Shown in pieces: positions 8,882 through 16,490 of a DNA stretch of 21,236 nt. Every line of letters starts with the position of its first letter. Within the stretch, counting starts at the first letter, position 1. A model generated the notes under the pieces. It searched no databases and was not told where the DNA came from. It saw only the letters and a list, made by a program, of their open reading frames with translations. This DNA is from Candidatus Lambdaproteobacteria bacterium (GTDB taxonomy: Bacteria > SAR324 > NAC60-12), in the NCBI GenBank assembly GCA_012964265.1, contig DTUH01000021.1:1-21236 (forward strand). Reading direction: 5' to 3'. The translations under genes were made by a program, and so were the position numbers.

Positions 8882-10288
8882 ATGAACATTGAGTCCATCA
8901 ACTACGAAATAATAATTTTTACCATCCTGTGTATTTTGCTGGGATTTCTGGTCAGCTGGTTTTACATGAAAAAGACCGTCTCGTCTCAATTTATTGAAAT
9001 TGAGAGCCTTCAGGAAACCTTAAAAAATCTACAGCAAAAATATGAAAGTATACATGAAGAAAAAATCGAGATTGACAAACAATTTGCAGTGCTGCAGCAG
9101 GAAGCAAACAGGATTCCTGAACTTGAAGAAAATCTTGATTTGCAGCAAAAACAATTTTCCGCATTACAAGTACTCAATGCAACTTTGGAAGAAAGACTGG
9201 AATCCAAGGAAAATGAATCGAGAGAAAAATTAAAATTCTTGGAGGAAGCAAAGAAACTGATGGGAACCGAGTTTGAAAATCTCTCTATAAAGATTTTTGA
9301 AACTAAAGCGAAACAATTTACTGAAGTCAATAAAGACAGTATCCAGAATCTGCTCAATCCGATTCAGACAAAAATGAAGGAGTTTCAGGAAAAAGTAGAA
9401 AAGTTTCATCTTGAGGATGCAGAAGGACGCGCGTATATCAAAGCTGAATTTGAACACTTTAAGGAAGTCAGTACAAGTTTAAGCCAGGATGCTCAAAATC
9501 TCACTACCGCCCTTACCGGTGACTCAAAACAACAAGGGGACTGGGGGGAAATGATCCTGGAAAAGTGTCTCCAGAATGCCGGTTTGATAGAGGGAGAGCA
9601 TTATCAAAAACAAACACAGATCAAAACAGATGACGGCACACAACTGCGTCCGGATTTTATTATCAACCTGCCAAATGAACACATCCTGATCGCGGATTCA
9701 AAGGTCTCACTGAAAGCATACAACAGTTACATGTCTGAAGATGATGATGAAAAACGCAAAGCTGCAGCAAAAAAACACCTGCATTCAGTACGAAATCACA
9801 TCCATGGATTGTCTTCAAAAAGCTATCAGGAAGGATTTGAAGAGTATGGCTCTCCAGATTATGTCTTGATGTTTATGCAAATAGAATCCGCATATTCCCT
9901 CGCTCAGTCACTTGACAGCGGCCTGACAACTAATGCATTTAACAAAAACATCATTATAGTAACCCCTGCGAGTTTGATGATGGCACTCCGGATTGTAAAT
10001 CAACTCTGGAGACAGGAAAAACAGGTGCAAAATGTGAAAGAAATTTTTGAACGAGGCGGCAGACTTTATGAAAAAATCAATGGATTCCTGGAAGAATTTG
10101 TAAAAATCGGTGAAAAAATCGGTGATGCTCATGAGTCTTATAAAAATGCTCATAATAAACTTAGCGAGGGCAGGGGCAGTATGGTGCGTCAAGCTGAAAT
10201 GCTGAAGAATTTGGGATTAAAAACTACAAAATCTATTCCCAGAGAATTTAAAAAAGCCATTGAGGATACATCAGAAGATAGCACATAA
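8882..10288 (+). CDS. rmuC: RmuC-family protein (DNA recombination protein RmuC)
   Basis: The protein has 468 residues. A single membrane anchor lies at about 10-28, followed by a charged coiled coil from about 33 to 165 rich in E, K, Q and L. The conserved RmuC domain covers about 170-440, with the hallmark G-D-W-G-E-M-I-L-E motif and the P-D-F...A-D-S-K pair. D258 and D272-x-K274 fit the PD-(D/E)XK nuclease-like core proposed for this family. RmuC was named for its effect on inversion of short repeats in E. coli; its biochemical role is still poorly defined. The gene follows uvrA by 52 bp in the same direction with no terminator between them, so co-transcription is likely. The ribosome binding site before the ATG is weak. 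Its place beside a uvrA gene that carries short tandem and inverted repeats is suggestive only. Confidence 0.93.
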   Translation: MNIESINYEIIIFTILCILLGFLVSWFYMKKTVSSQFIEIESLQETLKNLQQKYESIHEEKIEIDKQFAVLQQEANRIPELEENLDLQQKQFSALQVLNATLEERLESKENESREKLKFLEEAKKLMGTEFENLSIKIFETKAKQFTEVNKDSIQNLLNPIQTKMKEFQEKVEKFHLEDAEGRAYIKAEFEHFKEVSTSLSQDAQNLTTALTGDSKQQGDWGEMILEKCLQNAGLIEGEHYQKQTQIKTDDGTQLRPDFIINLPNEHILIADSKVSLKAYNSYMSEDDDEKRKAAAKKHLHSVRNHIHGLSSKSYQEGFEEYGSPDYVLMFMQIESAYSLAQSLDSGLTTNAFNKNIIIVTPASLMMALRIVNQLWRQEKQVQNVKEIFERGGRLYEKINGFLEEFVKIGEKIGDAHESYKNAHNKLSEGRGSMVRQAEMLKNLGLKTTKSIPREFKKAIEDTSEDST

Positions 10289-10447
10289 TCAGCTTTTGTA
10301 TGTAGATAAAGTGAAATCAGTCCTGTTGAAATGGAGCAGTAAACAAAGCTGTCAGCTCAAAAAACGCTGCTGAAACTACTCGCATACCTCCTCAGTTTCC
10401 CCAAGTCAATTCATTTCCAACTGTAATATCCTCTCTCTATTTTCGAC

Positions 10448-10459
10448 CAATGATCATTG
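10448..10459. promoter_or_regulatory. Perfect 12-bp palindrome, possible operator
   Basis: CAATGATCATTG is a perfect palindrome 35 bp upstream of the -35 box at 10494. Its centre lies about 75 bp upstream of the predicted transcription start, a position typical for activator sites. The regulator is unknown. Confidence 0.35.
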
Positions 10460-10460
10460 C

Positions 10461-10497
10461 TCAATAAAAAAAGACATACATTCGTTTATTTTATTGA
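10461..10497. promoter_or_regulatory. Inverted repeat overlapping the -35 box, possible operator
   Basis: TCAATAAAA (10461-10469) and TTTTATTGA (10489-10497) are perfect 9-bp inverted arms separated by 19 bp; the right arm overlaps the -35 hexamer. It could bind a dimeric regulator. As an RNA hairpin it would lack a downstream T tract, so it is less likely to be the rmuC terminator. Confidence 0.35.
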
Positions 10498-10522
10498 CAT
10501 TTATTAATATATAGAACATAAT
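10494..10522 (+). promoter_or_regulatory. Near-consensus sigma70 promoter upstream of the nitrite/sulfite reductase
   Basis: TTGACA (10494-10499, 6/6), exactly 17-bp spacer, CATAAT (10517-10522, 5/6). This is the best promoter match in the window. A start near 10529 would give a leader of about 340 nt before the reductase ATG at 10872, or a short transcript of about 200 nt if the terminator at 10676-10725 is used. Confidence 0.65.
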
Positions 10523-10581
10523 TCCAATATATAAAACACTGAGCCATTTCTCACCTCAAAATTATTGATGCAGAATTTTGT

Positions 10582-10698
10582 ATGAAAACAAACATCACTT
10601 CATCTACAAAACGAATTCACAGTCCCTTGATTACAGCAGCTTTTGTTTCCAGTTTAATCTATGTTCCTGCTGTTGTTCAGCTTGTTGTTATTGAATAA
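10582..10698 (+). CDS. 38-residue hydrophobic micro-ORF (leader peptide or small membrane protein)
   Basis: ATG at 10582 to TAA at 10696-10698. The N-terminal 15 residues are polar and basic (K2, K10, R11, H13), and the rest (about residues 16-37) is hydrophobic enough for one membrane helix. It sits about 53 nt after the predicted start of a near-consensus promoter, and its stop codon lies inside the terminator hairpin. No convincing Shine-Dalgarno sequence is seen; the bases before the ATG are part of a hairpin. It could be a regulatory leader peptide, a small membrane protein or a chance ORF. No homologue is recognised. Confidence 0.3.
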   Translation: MKTNITSSTKRIHSPLITAAFVSSLIYVPAVVQLVVIE

Positions 10699-10725
10699 CA
10701 ACTTCTGCAGCTGAATCATTTTTTT
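10676..10725 (+). terminator. Intrinsic terminator / attenuator between the micro-ORF and the reductase gene
   Basis: Outer arms TTCAGCT (10676-10682) and AGCTGAA (10709-10715) enclose a perfect 8-bp inner stem, GTTGTTAT (10684-10691) with ATAACAAC (10695-10702) and a TGA loop. Seven T follow at 10719-10725. One side has an extra T and the other a six-base bulge. It lies about 145 bp before the reductase ATG. Confidence 0.6.
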
Positions 10726-10871
10726 CAAGGACTGCTCCTGATATTGGAATCAAGCAAGTCAGTATCATGCAGAGAATAAATTCACACAACAGTGCAAATG
10801 CATAAAAGGCAACTTCAACTTAATAACATTGCTAATTTTTAAAACACAAAAAATAGACAATAAGAGGTTTT

Positions 10872-13112
10872 ATGAGTAGTTGGAAAAAACAATTAGCATC
10901 ACAAATTCCCGCAGACTGGGGTAAAGAAATTGATATTTTTGAAACCCAAATTGAGCTGCGTAAAATAGGTAAGCTTGACGAAAAAATATTCGCTGAAACA
11001 CGTTTGCGACGTGGTGTCTATGGACAGCGCTACGACAACGGCCAGCGGCATGATGGAGTACAAACCCAGAAACTCTCCTATCCTTCGGGTTTATTAAAAG
11101 GCCCGGAAACCGTTTGGGACGCACCGGGAATGCTCCGGATTAAAATTCCTTTTGGCGGAGTAACTCCGGATCAGCTGGATGTCCTGGCGGAAGTCGCCGA
11201 GGAGTATTCCAACGGCATCCTGCACGTAACTACAAGACAGGATTTTCAGTATCACTATATTCATATTGAAGACACGCCGGACATCATGCGCCGTTTAGCA
11301 GCGGTCGGTATCACAACTCGGGAGGCGTGCGGAAACAGCGTACGCAACCTGACAGCCTGCCCAAAGGCAGGAGTTTGTTCCGGAGAAGATTTTGATGTGA
11401 CTCCGTATGCCCGTGCGCTGACAGATTTTTTGTTGGGACATCCTGACTGTCAGGATTTTGGACGAAAGGTGAAAATCGCTTTTTCCGGATGTCAAGGAGA
11501 GGCTTGCGGATTAGTGATGATGCACGATATGGGAGCCCTCGCGGTTAAAAAAACTCGGCGCGGTCGGGATATTCACGGTTTTGCGCTATACGTCGGCGGC
11601 GGTCTGGGAACGGTTCCGTATCAGGCTAAACTGTTTGACGCTTTTTTACCGCCGGAGGAATTGTTACCGATTGCTCAGTCCATAGCTAGAGTCTTCGGCC
11701 GACTGGGTGAAAAAAAGAACCGCGCACAGGCACGTTTGAAATTTTTAGTTGCCAAGCTCGGAATTGAGGAATTTCGACGCCTTGTTTGGGAGGAGCGTCA
11801 GGTTTTACCGGAAGATGACCGCTGGACTTCTTATCTTGAGCAGTTGCCGGCTTACGGTGAAAAGCCTTTGAAACCACCTTCAACACTTTCCGGAGAAAAA
11901 ATACTACCGGAGGGTTTTGCGGAATGGCAGCGTTCCAACGTCAAAGCTCAGAAGCAACCGGGTTACGCGATTGTGACTGTGGCTTTGCCCCTGGGCGATC
12001 TCAGCAGCGACCAAACTCGGAAACTGGCAGATGTTGTCCGTCTTTATGTCGGTGACAGCATCCGGACAACCGTCGAACAAAATTTCGTTTTGCGTTGGGT
12101 CAGTGAAGCGGATCTTCCGGATTTGTATGCGGATTTGCTGGAAATTGGATTGGCTGATACCGGAGCGAATACAATTGTCGATGTAACTGCCTGCCCCGGA
12201 ACCGACACCTGTAAACTCGGAATTTCTGCGAGTCGGGGATTGGCTGAAGAATTACGTACTCGCCTCGCGGCAAAATCTTATGAAATGGATGAAGCGGTGC
12301 GTAATTTACGCATCAAAGTCAGCGGCTGTTTTAACTCTTGCGGACAACATCATGTGGCGGACATTGGATTTTTCGGCAATAGCCGTACTCTCAACGGTTA
12401 CAAAGTACCTCATTTTCAGGTTATACTGGGCGGACAGTGGGCGGAAAATGCCGGAGCGTTTGGGATGACCATTGGTGCGGTACCTTCTAAACGCATTCCG
12501 GAAGTGGTGGACCGTATTACGGATCACTTTGTTCACTCTCGTAAACAAGGAGAAAATTTTTGCGATTTTATTGCAAGAATCGGCAAAAAAGAATTACGAT
12601 CTCTAATTGAAAATCTGATGAAAAACGCACCGTCTTTTGAGGAAAATCCGGATTTTTATCGTGATTGGGGCGATCCCAGGGAATTTACGATGTTGGACCG
12701 CGGAATCGGAGAATGCGCCGGAGAAGTGATTTCTGCTTCGCAGTTCGATTTGGCCGATGCCGAGCGGGAAGTCTTTGAGGCGCAATTGGAATTGGAGAAG
12801 AAAAACTACGCGCAAGCCGACGAACTGGCTTACAGAAGTATGGTGGGCGCATCACGGGCGCTGATAAAACAACAGTACCATGATGTTCCTGAGCGTGCGG
12901 AGATTATAGTTGAAGAATTTACTCTCCGCTTTTTGGATACCGAATTGTTTTACGATAAATACGCGAGGGGTAAATTTGCACGCTATCTACTGCAGCGACA
13001 TCAACAGGGGCCGGTTCACGCAGATGCAGATTCTGTACACCAATTGATTGATCAGGCGCAGTTGTTCATTGACGCGGCCCATGCTTGCTATGCCAGATGC
13101 GCGGTAGAATAA
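10872..13112 (+). CDS. Siroheme [4Fe-4S] nitrite/sulfite reductase with extra C-terminal helical domain
   Basis: The protein has 746 residues; start ATG with an AGAGG ribosome site four bases upstream. It has the two-fold repeated architecture of assimilatory nitrite/sulfite reductases, which make ammonium or sulfide by six-electron reduction in the cytoplasm. C441, C447, C486 and C490 reproduce the Cx5C-x38-Cx3C spacing that binds the siroheme-linked [4Fe-4S] cluster in E. coli sulfite reductase. The N-terminal half has its own A-C-P-K-A-G-V-C (C163, C169) and C207/C212 pairs, which also occur in this reductase class. From about residue 600 an extra 145-residue helical domain follows (Y-A-Q-A-D-E-L-A-Y-R-S-M-V-G-A-S-R-A-L), resembling HEPN domains that are fused to similar reductases in Bacteroidetes as I recall. 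No flavin or NADPH domain is present, so electrons probably come from ferredoxin or a separate partner. Nitrite versus sulfite is not decidable from sequence; the cyanophycin neighbours favour nitrogen. Confidence 0.88.
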   Translation: MSSWKKQLASQIPADWGKEIDIFETQIELRKIGKLDEKIFAETRLRRGVYGQRYDNGQRHDGVQTQKLSYPSGLLKGPETVWDAPGMLRIKIPFGGVTPDQLDVLAEVAEEYSNGILHVTTRQDFQYHYIHIEDTPDIMRRLAAVGITTREACGNSVRNLTACPKAGVCSGEDFDVTPYARALTDFLLGHPDCQDFGRKVKIAFSGCQGEACGLVMMHDMGALAVKKTRRGRDIHGFALYVGGGLGTVPYQAKLFDAFLPPEELLPIAQSIARVFGRLGEKKNRAQARLKFLVAKLGIEEFRRLVWEERQVLPEDDRWTSYLEQLPAYGEKPLKPPSTLSGEKILPEGFAEWQRSNVKAQKQPGYAIVTVALPLGDLSSDQTRKLADVVRLYVGDSIRTTVEQNFVLRWVSEADLPDLYADLLEIGLADTGANTIVDVTACPGTDTCKLGISASRGLAEELRTRLAAKSYEMDEAVRNLRIKVSGCFNSCGQHHVADIGFFGNSRTLNGYKVPHFQVILGGQWAENAGAFGMTIGAVPSKRIPEVVDRITDHFVHSRKQGENFCDFIARIGKKELRSLIENLMKNAPSFEENPDFYRDWGDPREFTMLDRGIGECAGEVISASQFDLADAEREVFEAQLELEKKNYAQADELAYRSMVGASRALIKQQYHDVPERAEIIVEEFTLRFLDTELFYDKYARGKFARYLLQRHQQGPVHADADSVHQLIDQAQLFIDAAHACYARCAVE

Positions 13113-13229
13113 GCCTTTTTATGAATTATTAACCTTCAAGGTCACCAAGCGTAAATTGGAAGTGGTTGCAGTCCTTCCTGATTCTTGGCGATCCGGTAGC
13201 TAAACAAACATTATATTTTGGAGTGCTTT

Positions 13230-13775
13230 ATGGAATTGCAGCGTCTCAGCATTAAGTTATTTTCGGAATCGACGAATGTTAAACCACCGGAATTTGTACC
13301 TGTCTTTCACGCATGGATTCGCAACCAAAAATTAAAAGACCACTTAATGATTGATGTATCCGACTATAACCATGTTCCTGATGGTCCTGGAACCTTGTTG
13401 GTTACACATGAAGGAAATTTTTCTTTGGCTCTGGCTGAGGGCAAACTATCTCTGCTTTATCAGCGCAAACGTTTTCTGGAAGGAACACTCACCGAACGTT
13501 TGAATACCGCTTTCAAGGCGCTTCTGAACGCTTCAGAGTTATTGGAGCAGGAACCGGATTTCCGGAATCGACTTAGTTTTGACCGGAATAGTTTTTGGGT
13601 GATTTCCAATGACCGCTTGAATCTTCCAAATACAGATCAATCTTTTGAGGAACTTCGTCCTGCATTGTCTGAGCTTGCAACAGAATTTTTTGGTCATGAT
13701 CATTTTAGTCTCAACTGTAACAGCGGAGAGAAAGAACGGCTGAGCGTCATGGTCGAGTCTTCTGTTTTGAATTAA
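13230..13775 (+). CDS. Conserved protein of unknown function (181 residues)
   Basis: The chosen ATG at 13230 is preceded by GGAG (13220-13223) at six bases; the in-frame TTG at 13218 overlaps this ribosome site and is therefore unlikely to be the start. The protein looks soluble, with no signal peptide or membrane segment. Recognisable stretches are P-V-F-H-A-W-I-R near the N-terminus, then I-D-V-S-D-Y-N-H-V-P-D-G-P-G-T-L-L-V-T-H-E-G-N and L-Y-Q-R-K-R. These look like a widespread uncharacterised bacterial family whose members begin with a similar F-x-P-V-F-H-x-W-I motif; I know no function for it. It lies 117 bp after the reductase gene in the same direction, so it may be its partner or simply a neighbour. 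Confidence 0.75.
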   Translation: MELQRLSIKLFSESTNVKPPEFVPVFHAWIRNQKLKDHLMIDVSDYNHVPDGPGTLLVTHEGNFSLALAEGKLSLLYQRKRFLEGTLTERLNTAFKALLNASELLEQEPDFRNRLSFDRNSFWVISNDRLNLPNTDQSFEELRPALSELATEFFGHDHFSLNCNSGEKERLSVMVESSVLN

Positions 13776-13995
13776 CTTTCAGTATAAAAATTTTTGCATT
13801 TACACCTCCCATTCCGGCAATTATTATCATGATTGCTCGGAACCTTCCGACAGCCTTTACCAAAGTTAGTGACAAGCAAATGCCGAATAAGCTCTTGCGT
13901 TTGGAATTAAAAAAGTCCATGCTTCTTGTTTCAACAAGCTAATCTTAAAAAGCTGTTCTTCTTTTTTGCCGTACACTTCTTTTCAAGAGATTGCA

Positions 13996-15214
13996 ATGCA
14001 CGTTTTATTTGTTGCTCCATGTTTTCCAAAATATCAACCACAATTTGTCCGTGCGCTGGCATCAGTCGGAGCGAAAATAACAGGAATCGGCGAAGGACCA
14101 GTGGACTCACTGACCGATGATCTCAAACAATGGTTGGATGATTACGAGCAAGTATCTTCCGTCTGCAATGAACCGGAAATGGTCGATACGGTTCAACGTA
14201 TTCAACAGCGTGGCTGGGTCGATCGTTTGGAAGCAACCATTGAAGCACATGTAATGGCTGCTGCAAGAGTGCGTGAGGAGTGCGGAATTCCGGGCTTGAC
14301 TACAAAGCAGGCCTGGCTCTGCCGTGATAAGTCCACAATGAAAGAATTTGCTCGTTAACATGGTATCCCCTGCGCACAATCCATAGCGGCTTCTTCAGTG
14401 GAGGAGGTGGTTAATTTTGGGAAAAAGATGGGCTACCCCATCATTCTTAAACCACGTGATGGCGCCGGTGCATCCGCGACATGGCGTGTAGACAAGGAGA
14501 GGGAACTTGAACACGCCATGCACGACATGGGAGTGATTCATGGACATTCGATTGCGGTCGAGGAATTCATAGAAGGACATGAAGGCTTTTATGATACGAT
14601 GACTGCGGGTGGAAACATTTCACACGAATTCATCAGCCATTATTATCCCAATGTTCTGGAAGCAATGCGCACCCGCTGGATTTCACCGGTCATTATTCAC
14701 ACAAACCGTATGGATGCTCCAGGATCAGGAAGTAAAAGATCTTGGCCGGCACATGATCCGGAAAATGGAACTCGACACAGCACCGACTCACATGGAATGG
14801 TTTTTTGGAGACAAAGGTCTGAAATTTTCCGAAATAGGAGCGCGTCCTCCTGGAGTTGGACACTGGGATATTTACTGTGCAGCAAATGATATTGATCTTT
14901 ATCAGGAGTGGGCTGCGGCTATTGTTCACGGAAATTGTCCCGGTACACTTTCCAGGAACTATTCGGCGGCCATTATCAATCTTCGTCCAACTCAAGATGG
15001 ACACATTCAACGTTACGAAGGCTTTGATCGTATTCAGGAACAATATGGAGAATGGATTTTCAAATGTCACTTCCCACCTCCTGGAAGTCCCACCCAACCC
15101 GTAGAAGAAGGTTACATGGCCAATGCCTGGATTCAAATAAAATTTCCGGATTATGACGGTCTTCGGGAAATCTTGGCGGACATTGGACAGACTTTGAAAG
15201 TGATTGCTGCATAA
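13996..15214 (+). pseudogene. ATP-grasp ligase gene disrupted by a stop codon and a frameshift
   Basis: Start ATG at 13996 (AAGAGA upstream at five bases; the frame is also open to a TTG at 13966). The N-terminal part (M-H-V-L-F-V-A-P-C-F-P) is a typical pre-ATP-grasp domain. The frame stops at TAA 14356-14358, directly after K-E-F-A-R, but homology continues in the same frame with H-G-I-P-C-A-Q-S, then Y-P-I-I-L-K-P-R-D-G-A-G-A-S and V-E-E-F-I-E-G-H-E-G of the nucleotide-binding subdomain. Near 14722-14733 the meaningful frame moves by +1, continuing with E-V-K-D-L-G-R, then F-S-E-I-G-A-R-P-P-G (metal/ATP site), to TAA at 15212-15214. The total length of 1219 nt fits an ancestral protein of about 405 residues with one inserted base. 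The family ligates carboxylates to amines; the substrate is unknown. All other genes here are intact, so this is either a young pseudogene or two sequence errors. Confidence 0.75.
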
Positions 15215-15248
15215 TACATACTCCTCCGCATTAACATCTATCTTAACT

Positions 15249-15266
15249 GGAAAACCTTCCTTTTTT
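15249..15266 (+). terminator. Weak terminator-like hairpin after the ATP-grasp pseudogene
   Basis: GGAA (15249-15252) and TTCC (15257-15260) form a four-base stem with a four-base loop, followed directly by six T. The stem is short, so activity is doubtful. Confidence 0.3.
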
Positions 15267-15554
15267 CAACCATCGCTGACTCAACCTGTGAATACTGAAA
15301 TACAGTTCTGCATACCTTGAAGTATCTTAAAAGTACAATTCACTGGTTTGCAGTCAGAGTCTTTCCGTAGCTCCAGCAGTTTCAAAAAATTCAATCAACT
15401 CAATCGCGTGAAACAACTGGCTTTTCGAAGTATCCCCAAAGTATTTGAACATTATTTCCCTTTCAACCTAAAAGCAGATAAAAAAAGTAGACCTGTTTTT
15501 AGATGTCATTGCTAAAAATTTTCGTAAAACTGCTGGTAACTTTGCCTGTTTTGT

Positions 15555-15563
15555 TGCTATAGT
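15555..15563 (+). promoter_or_regulatory. Candidate extended -10 promoter of the cyanophycin operon
   Basis: TGCTATAGT matches the extended -10 pattern TGnTATAAT at all but one position. No good -35 box lies 16-18 bp upstream, as is usual for extended -10 promoters. The predicted start is near 15570, about 60 nt before the cphB start codon. Confidence 0.35.
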
Positions 15564-15632
15564 TGGTACTTTTTAAGCTGGGAAACAATACCTGCTTTTC
15601 AAATTAAAGCTATAACAACGAAAGGACGCTTT

Positions 15633-16451
15633 GTGAGAATTCAGGGAACGGAGGGACTTCAGCGAGGCTATATCGTACCAATAGGAGGTGCTGAGGAAAA
15701 AATAAAAAAACCTTTAATTTTACAAAAATTTGCTGAACTTTGCGGAGGCAAAAACGCTCGCCTGGCCATCATTCCTACAGCATCTAAACTCAAAGAAACA
15801 GCGCAGCACTACATCGATATTTTTCGAGATATCGGCGTGGATCATTGTGTGGGACTTCCGATTGAAGAACGTGCAGATAGCGAACGGGAAGACTACCTGA
15901 GAGAAATAAAGGAAGCGAGCGGGATTTTTGTTACCGGAGGACAGCAGTTGCGCCTTTCCACTGTCATGGGAGGCACTGCCGTAGCGCAAATGATTCGTAG
16001 AAGGAACGCTGACGGAGTTCATTTTGCCGGAACCTCTGCCGGTGCGGCTTTTATTCCGGAGCACATGATCGCTGGAGGAAAAACTAGCCCTACTCCTCGT
16101 GAAGGCGGAGTAATATTTGCGCCGGGACTGGGGTTGACCAACCGGATTGTGGTGGATCAGCATTTCCGGCAACGGGATCGATTGGGTCGGTTGCTGTCCG
16201 CAGTAGCCTACAATCCGTTTGCTTCCGGAATCGGTATTGATGAAAACACCGCCGCATTTATTGATCCGGATGGAATGCTCGAAGTGGTTGGTTCCGGAGC
16301 GATTACCGTTATTGACCCCAGCGAATTGTCTCATTCATCGATGGGTTCCAAAAGAAAGGGAACACCCATTAACCTGACAAATTTGCGGTTGCATCTTTTA
16401 ACCCGCGGTGCAAAATACAATGTTAACACGAGGCAGGTTTTTCTGGAATAA
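15633..16451 (+). CDS. cphB: Cyanophycinase
   Basis: Cyanophycinase is a serine exopeptidase that cuts cyanophycin (multi-L-arginyl-poly-L-aspartate) into beta-Asp-Arg dipeptides. The protein has 272 residues, usual for the family. The nucleophile elbow G-T-S-A-G puts the catalytic Ser at 135; H177 (D-Q-H-F) and E204 (G-I-D-E-N) complete the triad. All three are offset by exactly +3 from S132, H174 and E201 of the Synechocystis enzyme as I recall it. The T-G-G-Q-Q motif at 101-105 is in the substrate pocket region. It is probably cytoplasmic, since no signal peptide is seen (extracellular forms have one). Start is GTG at 15633 with AAAGGA six bases upstream. cphA begins 39 bp after its stop, so the two are almost surely one operon, the usual cphB-cphA order. 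Confidence 0.93.
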   Translation: MRIQGTEGLQRGYIVPIGGAEEKIKKPLILQKFAELCGGKNARLAIIPTASKLKETAQHYIDIFRDIGVDHCVGLPIEERADSEREDYLREIKEASGIFVTGGQQLRLSTVMGGTAVAQMIRRRNADGVHFAGTSAGAAFIPEHMIAGGKTSPTPREGGVIFAPGLGLTNRIVVDQHFRQRDRLGRLLSAVAYNPFASGIGIDENTAAFIDPDGMLEVVGSGAITVIDPSELSHSSMGSKRKGTPINLTNLRLHLLTRGAKYNVNTRQVFLE

Positions 16452-16490
16452 TTTGCCACAACACTTTAGCTTATATCCCCAAGAGGTTGC

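Larger units (their letters stand above)
10529..10725 (+). promoter_or_regulatory. Structured leader / possible attenuator RNA upstream of the reductase
   Basis: Between the predicted start of transcription and a terminator lie, in order, a small hairpin (TGAG at 10540-10543 with CTCA at 10550-10553, six-base loop), a 7-bp perfect hairpin (CAAAATT at 10557-10563 with AATTTTG at 10574-10580), a micro-ORF at 10582-10698, and the terminator hairpin, which overlaps the end of the micro-ORF. Such an order is typical of attenuated operons. The Klebsiella nasF nitrite reductase leader is a known functional parallel (terminator plus hairpins), but the ANTAR-type loop bases were not seen here. The bases from 10726 to 10871 are AT-rich with no further structure noticed. 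Confidence 0.4.
15215..15632. other. 418-bp non-coding gap before the cyanophycin operon
   Basis: No convincing gene is present. It contains a weak terminator-like hairpin (15249-15266), a 19-codon hydrophobic ORF (15503-15562, Leu-rich, poor ribosome site), an extended -10 promoter candidate (15555-15563) and an imperfect inverted repeat (15553-15562 with 15610-15619). The rest is AT-rich sequence with no feature noticed. Confidence 0.6.

Noticed and set aside
10348..10425. Small inverted repeats after rmuC (AGCT pairs, and GAAACT with AGTTTC) as the rmuC terminator
   Set aside because: Stems are four to six bases and no T tract follows on the plus strand.
13837..13850. TCGGAACCTTCCGA palindrome as a terminator or operator
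   Set aside because: The arms leave only two central bases, no T tract follows, and no promoter is close; too little to call.
14398..14889. 163-codon plus-strand frame as a separate gene
   Set aside because: Its first two thirds continue the broken ATP-grasp protein and its last part (after about 14733) is out of frame with the conserved sequence, so it is a fragment of the pseudogene.
14693..15136. 147-codon open frame on the minus strand over the ATP-grasp pseudogene
   Set aside because: The plus strand carries recognisable ATP-grasp motifs in this stretch, so the minus frame is a shadow.
15720..16334. 204-codon open frame on the minus strand
   Set aside because: It is antisense to cphB, whose catalytic triad is intact; the translation shows no known motif.
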